Shown here: positions 1 to 8,595 of the stretch, one piece after another
Layout: each line of letters opens with the position of its first letter
How positions within the stretch are numbered: the stretch's first letter is position 1
From: CBCYMI01 sp965183855
Lineage (GTDB): Bacteria > Pseudomonadota > Alphaproteobacteria > Caulobacterales > Maricaulaceae
Direction of reading: 5' to 3'
NCBI GenBank assembly: GCA_965183855.1
Contig: CBCYMI010000016.1
Location: 62,001 to 126,000 of the forward strand
DNA length: 64,000 nt
Notes under the pieces: generated by a model
Databases searched by the model: none
What the model was told of the DNA's origin: nothing
The model's input: the letters and a program-made list of their open reading frames with translations, nothing else
Position numbers and translations under genes: made by a program

Positions 1-741
1 GTGCATTAGAAAATGTTTGGGTTTTAAGTTAGGAATCTTATCCATGAATGCCTTTGTTAGCCAAATATGATCCAATCTTCTTCCTCGATTGCTTTTTTTC
101 CAATCCCGTGCCCGGTAAGACCACCAGCTATAGAGTTTTTGATCTTCTGGAAAGATATGACGAGCAAGGTCAATAAACTCTCCAGAAGATTGTAACCCAT
201 TTAAAGAATCAATTTCAATTGGGGTATGGCTGACAACATTTAATAATTGTTTATGAGACCAGACATCATTATGGTGAGGTGCAATATTAAAATCACCGAG
301 AATAACCAAATCCTGTTTGGCTTTATTTTTAAAATAAGCTGTCATGTTTTGAATGAAGGATAGTTTATGTGCAAATTTTTTATTTGTTTTTGAATCTGGT
401 ATATCTCCACCTGCAGGAATATAGAAATTATAAAGTTCAAAAAATTCTGTTTGAATATGGATATGACGCGCTTCCTGTTCAGGGCAGAGTCCAGGGTTGG
501 GCATAATTTTAAAGGGATGTTTTGAAAGAATTGCAACCCCATGCAATCCTTTTTGTCCTAAAATGTGCTGATGTGGATAACCAAATGTTTTAAAAAATGT
601 TTTTGGGAATTCAGCTTCCTGACATTTAATTTCCTGTAAACATAGGAAGTCTGGATGATGTTTTAGGATAAAGTCTGTTATGAGATGATGACGGATTCGT
701 ACAGAGTTAATATTCCAGCTGGTGATTTTAAAAACAGGCAT
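1..741 (-). CDS. xthA: Exodeoxyribonuclease III (C-terminus cut by window edge)
   Basis: Exonuclease III/AP endonuclease of base-excision repair, which cleaves DNA at abasic sites and has 3'-5' exonuclease activity. The frame is open from an ATG at 741 to base 1 (247 codons of a usual 255-270), so only the tail is missing. Visible family motifs are the N-terminal ITSWNINSVR, the metal-binding glutamate in LCLQEIKCQE, LGDFNIAPHHNDV, and RARDWKKSNRGRRLDHIWL near the edge. The final SDHxP motif should lie just outside. The ribosome site is weak (TGGATG). It follows lolA and ftsK on the same strand, an arrangement common in alphaproteobacteria, but 620 noncoding bases separate it from lolA. Confidence 0.95.
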   Translation of the reverse strand, partial: MPVFKITSWNINSVRIRHHLITDFILKHHPDFLCLQEIKCQEAEFPKTFFKTFGYPHQHILGQKGLHGVAILSKHPFKIMPNPGLCPEQEARHIHIQTEFFELYNFYIPAGGDIPDSKTNKKFAHKLSFIQNMTAYFKNKAKQDLVILGDFNIAPHHNDVWSHKQLLNVVSHTPIEIDSLNGLQSSGEFIDLARHIFPEDQKLYSWWSYRARDWKKSNRGRRLDHIWLTKAFMDKIPNLKPKHFLMH

Positions 742-1364
742 TTTTCATCCAGTACATTATAGAATAATACACAAAATACTGAATGATTTTAGTGTATATA
801 TTTGTGTTAATTAAATTTGAACGATTAAGTTTTGTGCTAATATTGTTTTAATGTCAAATTATCTTTTAAAGAATAATGCATATTTAAAGTTTTTTATCAT
901 TGGGTTTCTTCAAGAATTCCCCCCTATTGTTTGAATTTGTATCATTCTCCTGTGTTTGAAAAAACGTATTCGCTTTGATTAAACATCAATCTTAAAACGC
1001 ATTTATTTATTTTAAAGAACTGCCTTTTGTTGGAAAGTTAATAGAGAGGGGCGCTTCCAAGTTTATGTCCTCTGGGGGGGATAGAAGAGTAACTTGGAAG
1101 CGATTTCATATATATACCAAAATGAAAAAAAATACAAATAAATTTTTTTTAATAATCCTTTTTTATAATCAGGAAAGTTCTTTTTAATTATAAGTTTTAT
1201 TAATAAGTCATATTTGTTTTTATCTAGGAGATAATCAGAATGATATAATATATTTATGACTTGAAATAAGAATTTATTTTATAATTAATTCTAACATAGA
1301 AGCCTGAAAACTGTTTTATGCGTTTTTTGATAGAGAACAAAAATGGCATCTTATTTTATATATA
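742..1364. other. Intergenic region between xthA and lolA
   Basis: No convincing gene. The stretch is very AT-rich apart from a C6 tract near 917 and a long hairpin at 1052-1102 (separate entry). It must hold any xthA promoter; I could not single out a convincing -35/-10 pair. Confidence 0.6.
1052..1102. repeat. Perfect 12-bp inverted repeat with G7 in the loop
   Basis: CGCTTCCAAGTT (1052-1063) is the exact reverse complement of AACTTGGAAGCG (1091-1102). The 27-nt loop contains GGGGGGG. Neither side is followed by a T run, so it does not look like a classic terminator. It could be the body of a small RNA or a protein-binding palindrome. Function unknown. Confidence 0.6.
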
Positions 1365-2336
1365 CTATCTTGGTCTTCTATTTTTATGAGTTTTTTTTGT
1401 GTTTGAATTGATCAAAAATAGTCTTGGGTTGATGTAAATATTTTCTCTTATATTTGTCATTAACACACGTGTTGAAAATCCATAATTATCTTTGGCAATC
1501 CATTCAGATAACGTCAATTGATTGTTTTGATTTCTAAAAACAAGAATCAACTCTCCCTCTCTGTTTTTTTTCTTATCTTTCAGAGTGATATAAAGGTCTT
1601 TTTGTTCATTTTGATTTACAGATATAATTTCTGTATCATTTAATAAATCAATATTTTTTTTTAATAAAATGGATAAGGGAGTTAGTTTTAATGGGATGTT
1701 TTCTTCTGTTTCCAGTTCCTGGTCTATTTGCGTAAGTGTTACGCCATCTGAAATAAGCAGAAGAGGGTTTGATTGTGTATATTCAAATCTGGATTTTCCA
1801 GGTCGTTTAAAATAGAGTTTTCCTTTACTGATACGATTTTGTGCATCTACTTGTATAAAATCTGCGGTTAAGGTTTTAAAACGGTTAAGACTGTTTGAAG
1901 CTTGTTTTACGGATTTGTTTGTATCAAAAATTTCAGGGCTGTTTGTTGAAACTGTTTTATTTGTTTCATTTCCTGTTTCTTTTGAGCTTTGAGCATGGTT
2001 TGAATCTGCTCTATTTTGATGATCATTGATGATATATGAGGTATTGGCAAACGAAACAGAGAGAGAAGCTTTTCCCATAAGACTTAAAAACAGACCGAGG
2101 CTGATTAATAAAAAAGCTATTTTTAAATTAGCTCTGATACCAGTCATTTGCTGGTTAAAAGAAGTGTTTGAGATAAACCAGACACCAAAATTCTTATGAT
2201 CAAAATAATGATATTCTTGTTGATTGCTTTTATAAATATGGTTAAAAGCTCTGTGATTATCATTTTGGTGATAGTGTGTGTGATAAAAAAAAGGGTAAAT
2301 TTTTATTAAAGAGGTTAAAACGTTCATATTAGACAT
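1365..2336 (-). CDS. lolA: LolA-family outer-membrane lipoprotein carrier
   Basis: Periplasmic chaperone that carries lipoproteins from the LolCDE complex to the outer membrane. The LolA fold spans about residues 145-310: LNRFKTLTADFIQ, then KGKLYFKRPGKSRFEY, LLISDGVTLTQID and LTPLSILLKK. A normal signal peptide begins only at Met64 (MTGIRANLKIAFLLISLGLF), so translation may start at 2147. The first 63 residues are His/Tyr/Asn-rich and resemble no known domain, but neither start has a strong ribosome site. Residues 100-140 form a hydrophilic spacer before the fold. It lies downstream of ftsK on the same strand, the usual alphaproteobacterial position. Confidence 0.85.
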   Translation of the reverse strand: MSNMNVLTSLIKIYPFFYHTHYHQNDNHRAFNHIYKSNQQEYHYFDHKNFGVWFISNTSFNQQMTGIRANLKIAFLLISLGLFLSLMGKASLSVSFANTSYIINDHQNRADSNHAQSSKETGNETNKTVSTNSPEIFDTNKSVKQASNSLNRFKTLTADFIQVDAQNRISKGKLYFKRPGKSRFEYTQSNPLLLISDGVTLTQIDQELETEENIPLKLTPLSILLKKNIDLLNDTEIISVNQNEQKDLYITLKDKKKNREGELILVFRNQNNQLTLSEWIAKDNYGFSTRVLMTNIRENIYINPRLFLINSNTKKTHKNRRPR

Positions 2337-2727
2337 TTCTTTCTATTATTGATTGCGATCCTGTTAAATAAAAAATAATACAGAGTTACGTTTGTTTTAC
2401 CTAAAGTATGAAGGCTATTTTCATGTTGACCATATTGAAAATACGATGAATATTTGCTTAATGGGGGCGGTTATAGGTACTATTTAGATCTGGAATGAAT
2501 TAATTTTTGTTCATGATCAAATATAGCCGTGTTTTTCTATAATCAAAGAAGAATTTAAGCATATTATCGCCTCTATATTTGTATATTTTATAAATTAGAT
2601 TTAATTTTGGCATTTAACTCTTGGATCATCATCTAACCAGATAGAGAAACTTCTAAAATGGTTTGCTGCTTTCCAGAGTTATTGTATATCAATCTTTTGG
2701 CAATAGAGAAAGCTCTACTAAAACGGT
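2337..2727. other. Intergenic region lolA-ftsK with an imperfect direct repeat
   Basis: No gene seen. An imperfect direct repeat of about 37 bp occurs at 2641-2678 and 2703-2740. Both copies begin ATAGAGAAA and contain CTAAAA(T/C)GGTTT(G/A)CTGCT. The right copy runs into the last codons of ftsK, so the left copy looks like a degenerate duplicate of the ftsK 3' end. A G5 tract (GGGGGCGG) lies near 2463. Confidence 0.45.
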
Positions 2728-3960
2728 TTACTGCTCTGGCAAGAATATTTCTCTCTTACCCCCGTGCCCTGGTGCACTAATCATTCCAGATTCTTCCATT
2801 TTTTCAATAATATTTGCAGCTCTATTATAGCCAATTTGTAAACGTCTTTGAATATAGCTTGTTGAAACTTTTCGATCTCTTGCAACAATTTCAACGGCAC
2901 GATCAAATAATTCATCTCCTGAAGAAGTCATTTCATCCTCTTCTTCCTGGTCTTTTGTGACTTCTTCCAGATAAACAGGTTTCCCTTGTTTTTTAAGATG
3001 CTGTGCTACTTTTTCAACTTCACTATCAGATAAAAAAGCACCATGGAGACGACGAATTCTGCCACCTCCAGCCATATATAACATATCTCCTTGACCTAAT
3101 AATTGTTCTGCTCCTTGTTCTCCCAAAATGGTACGACTGTCAATTTTAGATGTAACCTGGAAACTAATTCGTGTTGGAAAATTCGCTTTAATGGTTCCGG
3201 TAATGACGTCAACGCTTGGTCTTTGCGTTGCCATGATTAAGTGAATTCCTGCCGCTCTTGCCATTTGGGCAAGCCTTTGTATTGCTCCCTCAATTTCTTT
3301 TCCTGCGACAATCATTAAATCTGCCATTTCATCTATAATTACAACGATGAAAGGCATGGGATCATCCATCAGATTTTCTGTTTCAAAAATAGGTTTTCCT
3401 GTTTCTTTATTATATCCCGTTTGAATTTTTCGTTCGAGTTGTTCTCCTGTTTTTTTTGCATTCAAAACACGTGTATTATATCCTGCAATATTTCGAACAC
3501 CTAATTTAGACATTTTTCGATAACGTGCTTCCATTTCACTGACTGTCCATTTTAAGGCAATAACTGCTTTTTTAGAGTCTGTTACAACAGGAGAAAGCAA
3601 ATGTGGAATATCGTCATAAATAGATAATTCCAACATTTTTGGATCAATCATAATAAATTTACATTTATCTGGTGGCAGTTTATAAACTAAAGACATAATC
3701 ATTGCGTTTACACCAACTGATTTTCCAGCCCCTGTTGTTCCTGCAATTAACAAGTGTGGCATCCGCGTTAAATCAACAATAACAGGCTCCCCTTCGATAG
3801 AAGCACCAAGAGATAATGGTAAGTTAATATTTGTTTTTGTATAGGCTTCGGAGGTTAATAATTCTCGTAGGAAAACAGTATCACGTCTTGGGTTTGGCAA
3901 TTCAATTCCAATTGCATTTCTACCAGAAATAACTGCAACACGAGCTGAAATAGCGCTCAT
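2728..3960 (-). CDS. ftsK: DNA translocase FtsK, motor and gamma domains (3' part of a frameshifted gene)
   Basis: Motor half of FtsK, the hexameric ATPase that pumps DNA at the division septum to resolve chromosome termini. Counting from the ATG at 3960, Walker A is GTTGAGKS (about 74-81) and Walker B is FIVVIIDEMADLM (about 204-216). The gamma winged-helix domain that recognises KOPS occupies about 347-410, ending REIFLPEQ. The ATG at 3960 is an internal methionine in the conserved ADDIARSMSAISARVAV segment. The same frame stays open upstream to about 4056 and encodes GPVVTLYEFEPAAGVKSSR, which normally joins the N-terminal part. The two halves are therefore one gene interrupted by one extra base. 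Confidence 0.9.
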   Translation of the reverse strand: MSAISARVAVISGRNAIGIELPNPRRDTVFLRELLTSEAYTKTNINLPLSLGASIEGEPVIVDLTRMPHLLIAGTTGAGKSVGVNAMIMSLVYKLPPDKCKFIMIDPKMLELSIYDDIPHLLSPVVTDSKKAVIALKWTVSEMEARYRKMSKLGVRNIAGYNTRVLNAKKTGEQLERKIQTGYNKETGKPIFETENLMDDPMPFIVVIIDEMADLMIVAGKEIEGAIQRLAQMARAAGIHLIMATQRPSVDVITGTIKANFPTRISFQVTSKIDSRTILGEQGAEQLLGQGDMLYMAGGGRIRRLHGAFLSDSEVEKVAQHLKKQGKPVYLEEVTKDQEEEDEMTSSGDELFDRAVEIVARDRKVSTSYIQRRLQIGYNRAANIIEKMEESGMISAPGHGGKREIFLPEQ

Positions 3961-4027
3961 TGATCTTGCAATATCGTCTGCAAGACTAATAATTCTTGAA
4001 GATTTAACACCAGCGGCAGGCTCGAAT

Positions 4028-5008
4028 TCATAAAGTGTTACGACAGGACCTGCTTTTAACTCCTTTTATTTCTCCCTGGATTCCAAAATCAGTTAAGACA
4101 TCTAAAAGCCGTTTGGCATTCAGGTTTTGAGTATTATGATCAATGGAAACATCATGCATTCTATTTTTCTTTAAAAATTCAATAGATGGTAACATAAAAC
4201 CAGAAGTTTGATCTGAATGAGTGTGTGTATCAGGTTTGGAAAAAGAACGATTTTTTTTCTGGAGGGGGGGCATGCTTTTTTTGGGATTTGACTTTGGACG
4301 AGCTGATTTCTCAATTTTTATATGATTATTTGTATCTTTTTTCAAAAGTCTCAATAATTGCATATGTATAGATTGTATTATATGCAAACCAGCATGTTTT
4401 GCAATTCGAAGAAATGATTTAAACGTATGTACCATTTCTGTTAGATGAACCCAGTTTACCCCAAAATAGAAACATAGGCTGCCCGTGAAAAATAAAGCAG
4501 AAAATAAAAGACATGCAATGTCTGATCCAGGAAGATGAATCGTTTTGAATATAAATTTAAAGCTAAAAAAAACACCATCTCCAATTAATCCTCCAAGTCC
4601 TGTTGCATAAGGCCAAAGAGCAGGAATAGGGAGGGCTGATACACTTGCTGAAAAGAAAATCGTACACAATATACCAAAAAACATTCTTCCCCAGAATAAT
4701 TGATCTGTTTTTGAAAAATAACCACGAATGATCCAACTTACTGCCATAACCATTAACAAGGATAAAAAGACAATGCCTCCCCAACCCAAAAACTGCAGTA
4801 AAACATCTGCTAAAATGGAACCAATCAGACCTCCAGGATTGTGGTCATATTCAAGACCTGCAGTATTTAAATTATTTGCAAGAGGAGAACCAAAAACCAT
4901 TGTTATAAGAGTTAATATGGAAAGAAGAACAAGACAAATTCCTATAAACCGTTTTGACAAATAAAGTTTAACTGAATGGGGTTTATGTGGTTCTGCTATT
5001 TTTCGCAT
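4028..5008 (-). CDS. ftsK: DNA translocase FtsK, N-terminal membrane domain (5' part of a frameshifted gene)
   Basis: Membrane-anchoring half of FtsK. The ATG at 5008 has AAGGAA about 8 nt upstream. Four to five hydrophobic segments lie at about residues 19-41, 63-95, 107-130, 134-155 and 164-187. A short basic, Ser/Lys/His-rich linker follows (about 205-270), then the start of the alpha domain (LLDVLTDFGIQGEIKGVK). The frame ends with eight out-of-frame residues and a TGA. In E. coli the FtsK membrane domain is the part needed for division, so this 326-aa product could work alone. The fused gene would give about 760 residues, a normal FtsK length. Confidence 0.85.
   Translation of the reverse strand: MRKIAEPHKPHSVKLYLSKRFIGICLVLLSILTLITMVFGSPLANNLNTAGLEYDHNPGGLIGSILADVLLQFLGWGGIVFLSLLMVMAVSWIIRGYFSKTDQLFWGRMFFGILCTIFFSASVSALPIPALWPYATGLGGLIGDGVFFSFKFIFKTIHLPGSDIACLLFSALFFTGSLCFYFGVNWVHLTEMVHTFKSFLRIAKHAGLHIIQSIHMQLLRLLKKDTNNHIKIEKSARPKSNPKKSMPPLQKKNRSFSKPDTHTHSDQTSGFMLPSIEFLKKNRMHDVSIDHNTQNLNAKRLLDVLTDFGIQGEIKGVKSRSCRNTL
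4054..4057 (-). other. +1 frameshift site in ftsK (A4 run after a Shine-Dalgarno-like motif)
   Basis: On the coding strand the sequence reads AAGGAG TT AAAA GCAGG. The upstream frame reads GTT AAA AGC and stops at a TGA (4030-4028). Skipping one A gives GTT AAA GCA GGT CCT and continues into conserved FtsK sequence. A tRNA-Lys on AAA could re-pair perfectly one base forward. AAGGAG sits 2 nt before that codon, a geometry reminiscent of the prfB +1 frameshift site. An assembly error or a real mutation is equally possible. Confidence 0.6.
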
Positions 5009-5373
5009 TTCTGATTTCCTTATTTAACTTCTGGATAAGTTATTCTCTGTCTCAGAATAAATCATTATTAGTCATATAACGAAAAAGATGTCAAAGCATG
5101 TCTTATATCTTAAATTATGATTGATAAAGAATCCAGCATATATCTAAACAGTTTATTTCTTCCTCTTATATTTCCTAAAGGCATATCATACAGAGTTTAC
5201 TGAAATCTAAGTCTATGGAGGGAGAGGGGGAGAAGAAATCAAGAGGTTGATTTCTATTTTTAACACTAAACAGATTCAGTAATATTACATGATCACATAA
5301 GGGTATTTTTAAGTTTTAAGAAGAGATTAGAGTTTATTTAAACGTCAAGATTCTCAACAAAATAACGACCAAT

Positions 5374-5408
5374 AATGGCATGATTATAGAGGGGGGAGTA
5401 CATGCATT
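5374..5408. repeat. Hairpin with G6-containing loop
   Basis: AAT-G-GCATG (5374-5382) pairs with CATGC-ATT (5401-5408): eight base pairs with one bulged G. The 18-nt loop contains GGGGGG. On the minus strand the loop is CCCCCC followed by TCT, which could pair with Shine-Dalgarno sequences. It resembles the 1052-1102 hairpin in having a G/C-tract loop in a very AT-rich context. Confidence 0.4.
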
Positions 5409-5574
5409 CATATCTATCAATTGGTTTGTTAAGATTGACGAATTTATCGCAGTAAGTTTTCTTCAATTTATTTTTTTAATTCAAAACATAACAGGATAAA
5501 AACTATCTAAATTTTTTTTTGGATTATCAAAGGTATATTAATCAATATGAAAAATAAACAGCGCATTTTATTAT

Positions 5575-5593
5575 TTTAATGATAGTCATTCTC
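5575..5593 (+). promoter_or_regulatory. Fur-box-like operator upstream of the heme receptor
   Basis: TTTAATGATAGTCATTCTC matches the classical 19-bp Fur consensus GATAATGATAATCATTATC at 15 of 19 positions, including the core ATGATA-n-TCATT. It lies about 170 bases upstream of the TonB receptor start. Iron-dependent repression of heme uptake by Fur or a Fur-family regulator is the natural reading, though several alphaproteobacteria use Irr or RirA instead. Confidence 0.65.
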
Positions 5594-5764
5594 ATATTCT
5601 GCCAAAGATAATAGAATTGGGATCTAATGGGATTTAAGTTTAATTCTTTAGTATACATGGCTTAATTCTATAGCAGGTAATATGATTGTTAGAAATCCTA
5701 TTCTTAATTTAGATTTATTTATTACTTATAATTATTACTAGATTTATTTATTATCGGTGTTGTT

Positions 5765-8053
5765 ATGAAATACTTTTATAATTTCTTATTTTTTCTTTTT
5801 TTTTGTTTGACAATTAATTGTGTAGTTATTACCTACGCAGAAAAATTAAATGTTGATTCTATTGCACAATTTAAGCTTAAGGATCAAAACATAGCTGATT
5901 TAAACGTTGAAAACAAAAATAATCTTGCTCAAAATAATATTTCTTTTCATTTTATAAAAAACATTAAACAAGATATGCCGACTGTAACAGCAAAGCTTCC
6001 AAAATTAGTCTGGAAGGAAAACAGAAAAATTAAAGAAAAAAAAGATCAAAACAAACAGGATTTAGATACCATAACAGTCACAGGACAACGGTTTAAAAAT
6101 CCTGATTTTTTATTGCCAGCCTCAATTTCAAAAATAGATTTGGACTCGCCAGGTTTAATTGGAGCATCTGATTTTTCAGATATTTTAAAAGATCAACCAT
6201 GGGTAAGCATTAAAGGAAGCTTACGTCGAAATGGTCAGGGGGCAGTTATTCGCGGATTTAATGATACAGGTACGGTTATTTTATTGGATGGCATTCGCCA
6301 GAATTCAGGATTTGCCCATGATGGGAGGTTTTTTATTGATCCATTATTGTTAAAACAAACCAGATTAATCAGAGGATCAAGCTCAATTCAATATGGAAAT
6401 GGAAATGCAGGAGGTGTCATTTTTTTTGACACTAAAAATATTGATGATTTACTAAAAAACAAGAAGAATATAGGGGTGTTATCTTCTATAGGCTATCAGA
6501 GTGTTAATCATGAAAAATATAGTATGGGAGCCTTATTTGGTAAAAAAGATTCACTTAAATTTTTGGCAAGCATTTCTGCGCGAGAATCAACAGATATTCA
6601 ATTACCTGTTGAAAATCTTTTCATTCCTGTCGATGAACAGATTTTATCTGGTCTTATAAAACTAGACTGGGAATTTAAACCATTCCATCAGTTTGGATTA
6701 AAGGCAATGCAATATCAAGGAAAATTCGTCGAACCTTATAATCCTCAAACATTTGAAAGTTCTAAAAATGGAGAAGTTAATAAAAAAATAGATTCCTATC
6801 TGATTTCTGCTAGATATCAGTTTGATAATGATATGTTTCCTTTCTTTAAACCTGATCTGAAATTCTTTTATGCAAAAACACTTTTGGAAAAAAATAATTA
6901 TTATGCATGGGGACATTTTAAGGATAAGAGCTTGTTTAATCGGAGCATGGAAACCTATGGTATGAAGTTTGATTCAACCTCTCAATTGATTGATACAAAA
7001 AGAGTTGAGAGCCATTTAAATTATGGAATGGATCTATATTATGAACGACAAAGGGCAAAATTGCGTCATGAGATAAATCGTCCATTTGTCGAATATGATG
7101 GTGTTCCAAATGCAGATGCACGCTATGAAGGATTTTATCTGGAAAATGAAATTAAACTTAAACATCCAGAATATGGTGTTTTTTCAATTAAACCAGGTAT
7201 GAGATTTGATTCATATTATTTAAAGCAGAAGAAAAATGAAGTTGAGTATAAAGGTATCATAACGCCTAAACTGGCTTTGAGCTATTATCCTGTAAAAAAT
7301 ATTGTTTTATTTGCTAATTTGTCAGATTCGTTTAGAGCTCCTTCATTGTCAGATATTTACGCAACAGGAATTCATTTTAAATATGGCCCTATGGGGGTGA
7401 ATAATTTTATTCCCAACAAGAACTTACAGCCTGAACAAAGTCGCAGTTTTGAAATTGGAGGAGGCGTTGAGCATTCTGGTATATTCATGCATGGTGATGA
7501 ATTAAAGCTTAAACTTTCAAGCTATTGGACAAAGGCTTCTGATTATATTCATAAAGAAGTTAAAACAGAGATTACTTGGTATTTAAAGCATATAGGAACG
7601 ACAAAATCTGTTAATCTAGACGATGTGACTATTGAGGGAAGTGAAGGCGAGATTAGTTATGAAAATCATAGATTGCATATAACAGCGGCATGTTCTTATG
7701 TCACAGGAATAAATGAAAAAACAGGTAAGTGGATTAATTATGCAGCTCCCTTAAAACTGGTTACAAATCTTATGCTGAAACTTACTGAGATAAATGCAAA
7801 ACTGGGCTGGAGAATGAGTGTTGCTGATGTTCATGATCAAATATCTGAAGGAAGTGGTTATCGTCAGGATCCATATCGAAAAGGATATCATGTTCATGAT
7901 GCTTATATGGAATGGATACCAGAGATTTATCAACAAAAATTAAAGCTTAATCTAACCCTTCAAAACATATTTAATACACGTTATCAAAGACTCTATCCAC
8001 ATACAATGGAACCAGGATTTAATGTAAAATTACAATTGAGTTATCATTGGTAG
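5765..8053 (+). CDS. TonB-dependent heme/hemoglobin receptor
   Basis: Outer-membrane gated beta-barrel that imports heme using TonB energy. The signal peptide is about residues 1-25. A charged linker leads to the TonB box DTITVTG (about 101-107). The plug contains AVIRGFNDTGTVILLDGIRQ and GSSSIQYGNGNAGGVI. The barrel carries FRAPSLSDIY (about 522) followed by NKNLQPEQSRSFEIG, matching the FRAP and NPNL-type boxes of heme receptors. The protein ends in an aromatic residue (SYHW), as barrels do. Length 762 is normal. A Fur-like box lies upstream and HmuU/HmuV-like genes follow after 540 bases. The exact ligand (free heme or hemoglobin) is inferred from family only. Confidence 0.88.
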   Translation: MKYFYNFLFFLFFCLTINCVVITYAEKLNVDSIAQFKLKDQNIADLNVENKNNLAQNNISFHFIKNIKQDMPTVTAKLPKLVWKENRKIKEKKDQNKQDLDTITVTGQRFKNPDFLLPASISKIDLDSPGLIGASDFSDILKDQPWVSIKGSLRRNGQGAVIRGFNDTGTVILLDGIRQNSGFAHDGRFFIDPLLLKQTRLIRGSSSIQYGNGNAGGVIFFDTKNIDDLLKNKKNIGVLSSIGYQSVNHEKYSMGALFGKKDSLKFLASISARESTDIQLPVENLFIPVDEQILSGLIKLDWEFKPFHQFGLKAMQYQGKFVEPYNPQTFESSKNGEVNKKIDSYLISARYQFDNDMFPFFKPDLKFFYAKTLLEKNNYYAWGHFKDKSLFNRSMETYGMKFDSTSQLIDTKRVESHLNYGMDLYYERQRAKLRHEINRPFVEYDGVPNADARYEGFYLENEIKLKHPEYGVFSIKPGMRFDSYYLKQKKNEVEYKGIITPKLALSYYPVKNIVLFANLSDSFRAPSLSDIYATGIHFKYGPMGVNNFIPNKNLQPEQSRSFEIGGGVEHSGIFMHGDELKLKLSSYWTKASDYIHKEVKTEITWYLKHIGTTKSVNLDDVTIEGSEGEISYENHRLHITAACSYVTGINEKTGKWINYAAPLKLVTNLMLKLTEINAKLGWRMSVADVHDQISEGSGYRQDPYRKGYHVHDAYMEWIPEIYQQKLKLNLTLQNIFNTRYQRLYPHTMEPGFNVKLQLSYHW

Positions 8054-8595
8054 TTCTTAGAAAAAGATTGGAAAAACAGCTTGTTATTTCAGAATAATAA
8101 AAAATATGTTTTGTATGAGTGAAAATTATTATATTTAAGATATTTTTTGGTCAATAAAAGAAATGAAATTTTTATTAAACAGCCTATTTTAAATAGTGCC
8201 TTTATTCTAAATAAGCAAGGAGATAATTAAAATTTTTTATATGCTTTTGTAAAGTAAAAAATTGTCTTTTTATTTAAGAGAGTAGGTCGTTTTGTAAAAT
8301 AAGAGGGCGGAGTAGACAGGCTAGTTATGCATGCCTTTTCTATATGCCTAGCTGTACATTCAATGATATTTATTTATGGTATATAGAGTGTATCTCTAAA
8401 GGCAGAGAATGATATTATACAAAAATTCTACCAGCTTGCTTTCCTGATTCTTGACTATATATTAAGAATAAGAATTATTAAAAAAAAGATCTATAAATAT
8501 ATTTTTATGACTGAGTGGCTATGATAAAAATGCACACATACTTTGTCTGTAGGAATCTATTTTAGACCTATTCGTCATAATGATGGTATTAAATA
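8054..8595. other. Gap between heme receptor and permease; no HmuT seen
   Basis: In many heme loci the heme-degrading and periplasmic binding-protein genes sit here. I find only short, stop-rich frames in the 542 bases and no remnant of a binding protein. A-rich sequence near 8462-8480 (AAGAATAAGAATTATT) weakly resembles an iron-regulator site, but the match is too poor to claim. Confidence 0.5.

Larger units (their letters stand above)
5009..5764. other. Divergent intergenic region ftsK / heme receptor
   Basis: No gene seen in 756 bases. It contains a purine-rich G-run stretch (about 5215-5245), a hairpin with a G6 loop (5374-5408) and a Fur-like operator (5575-5593), each listed separately where supported. 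It must carry both the ftsK and heme-receptor promoters. Confidence 0.6.

Noticed and set aside
8462..8482. Iron-regulator site before hmuU
   Set aside because: AAGAATAAGAATTATT is a poor match to Fur and Irr consensus sequences and common in such AT-rich DNA.
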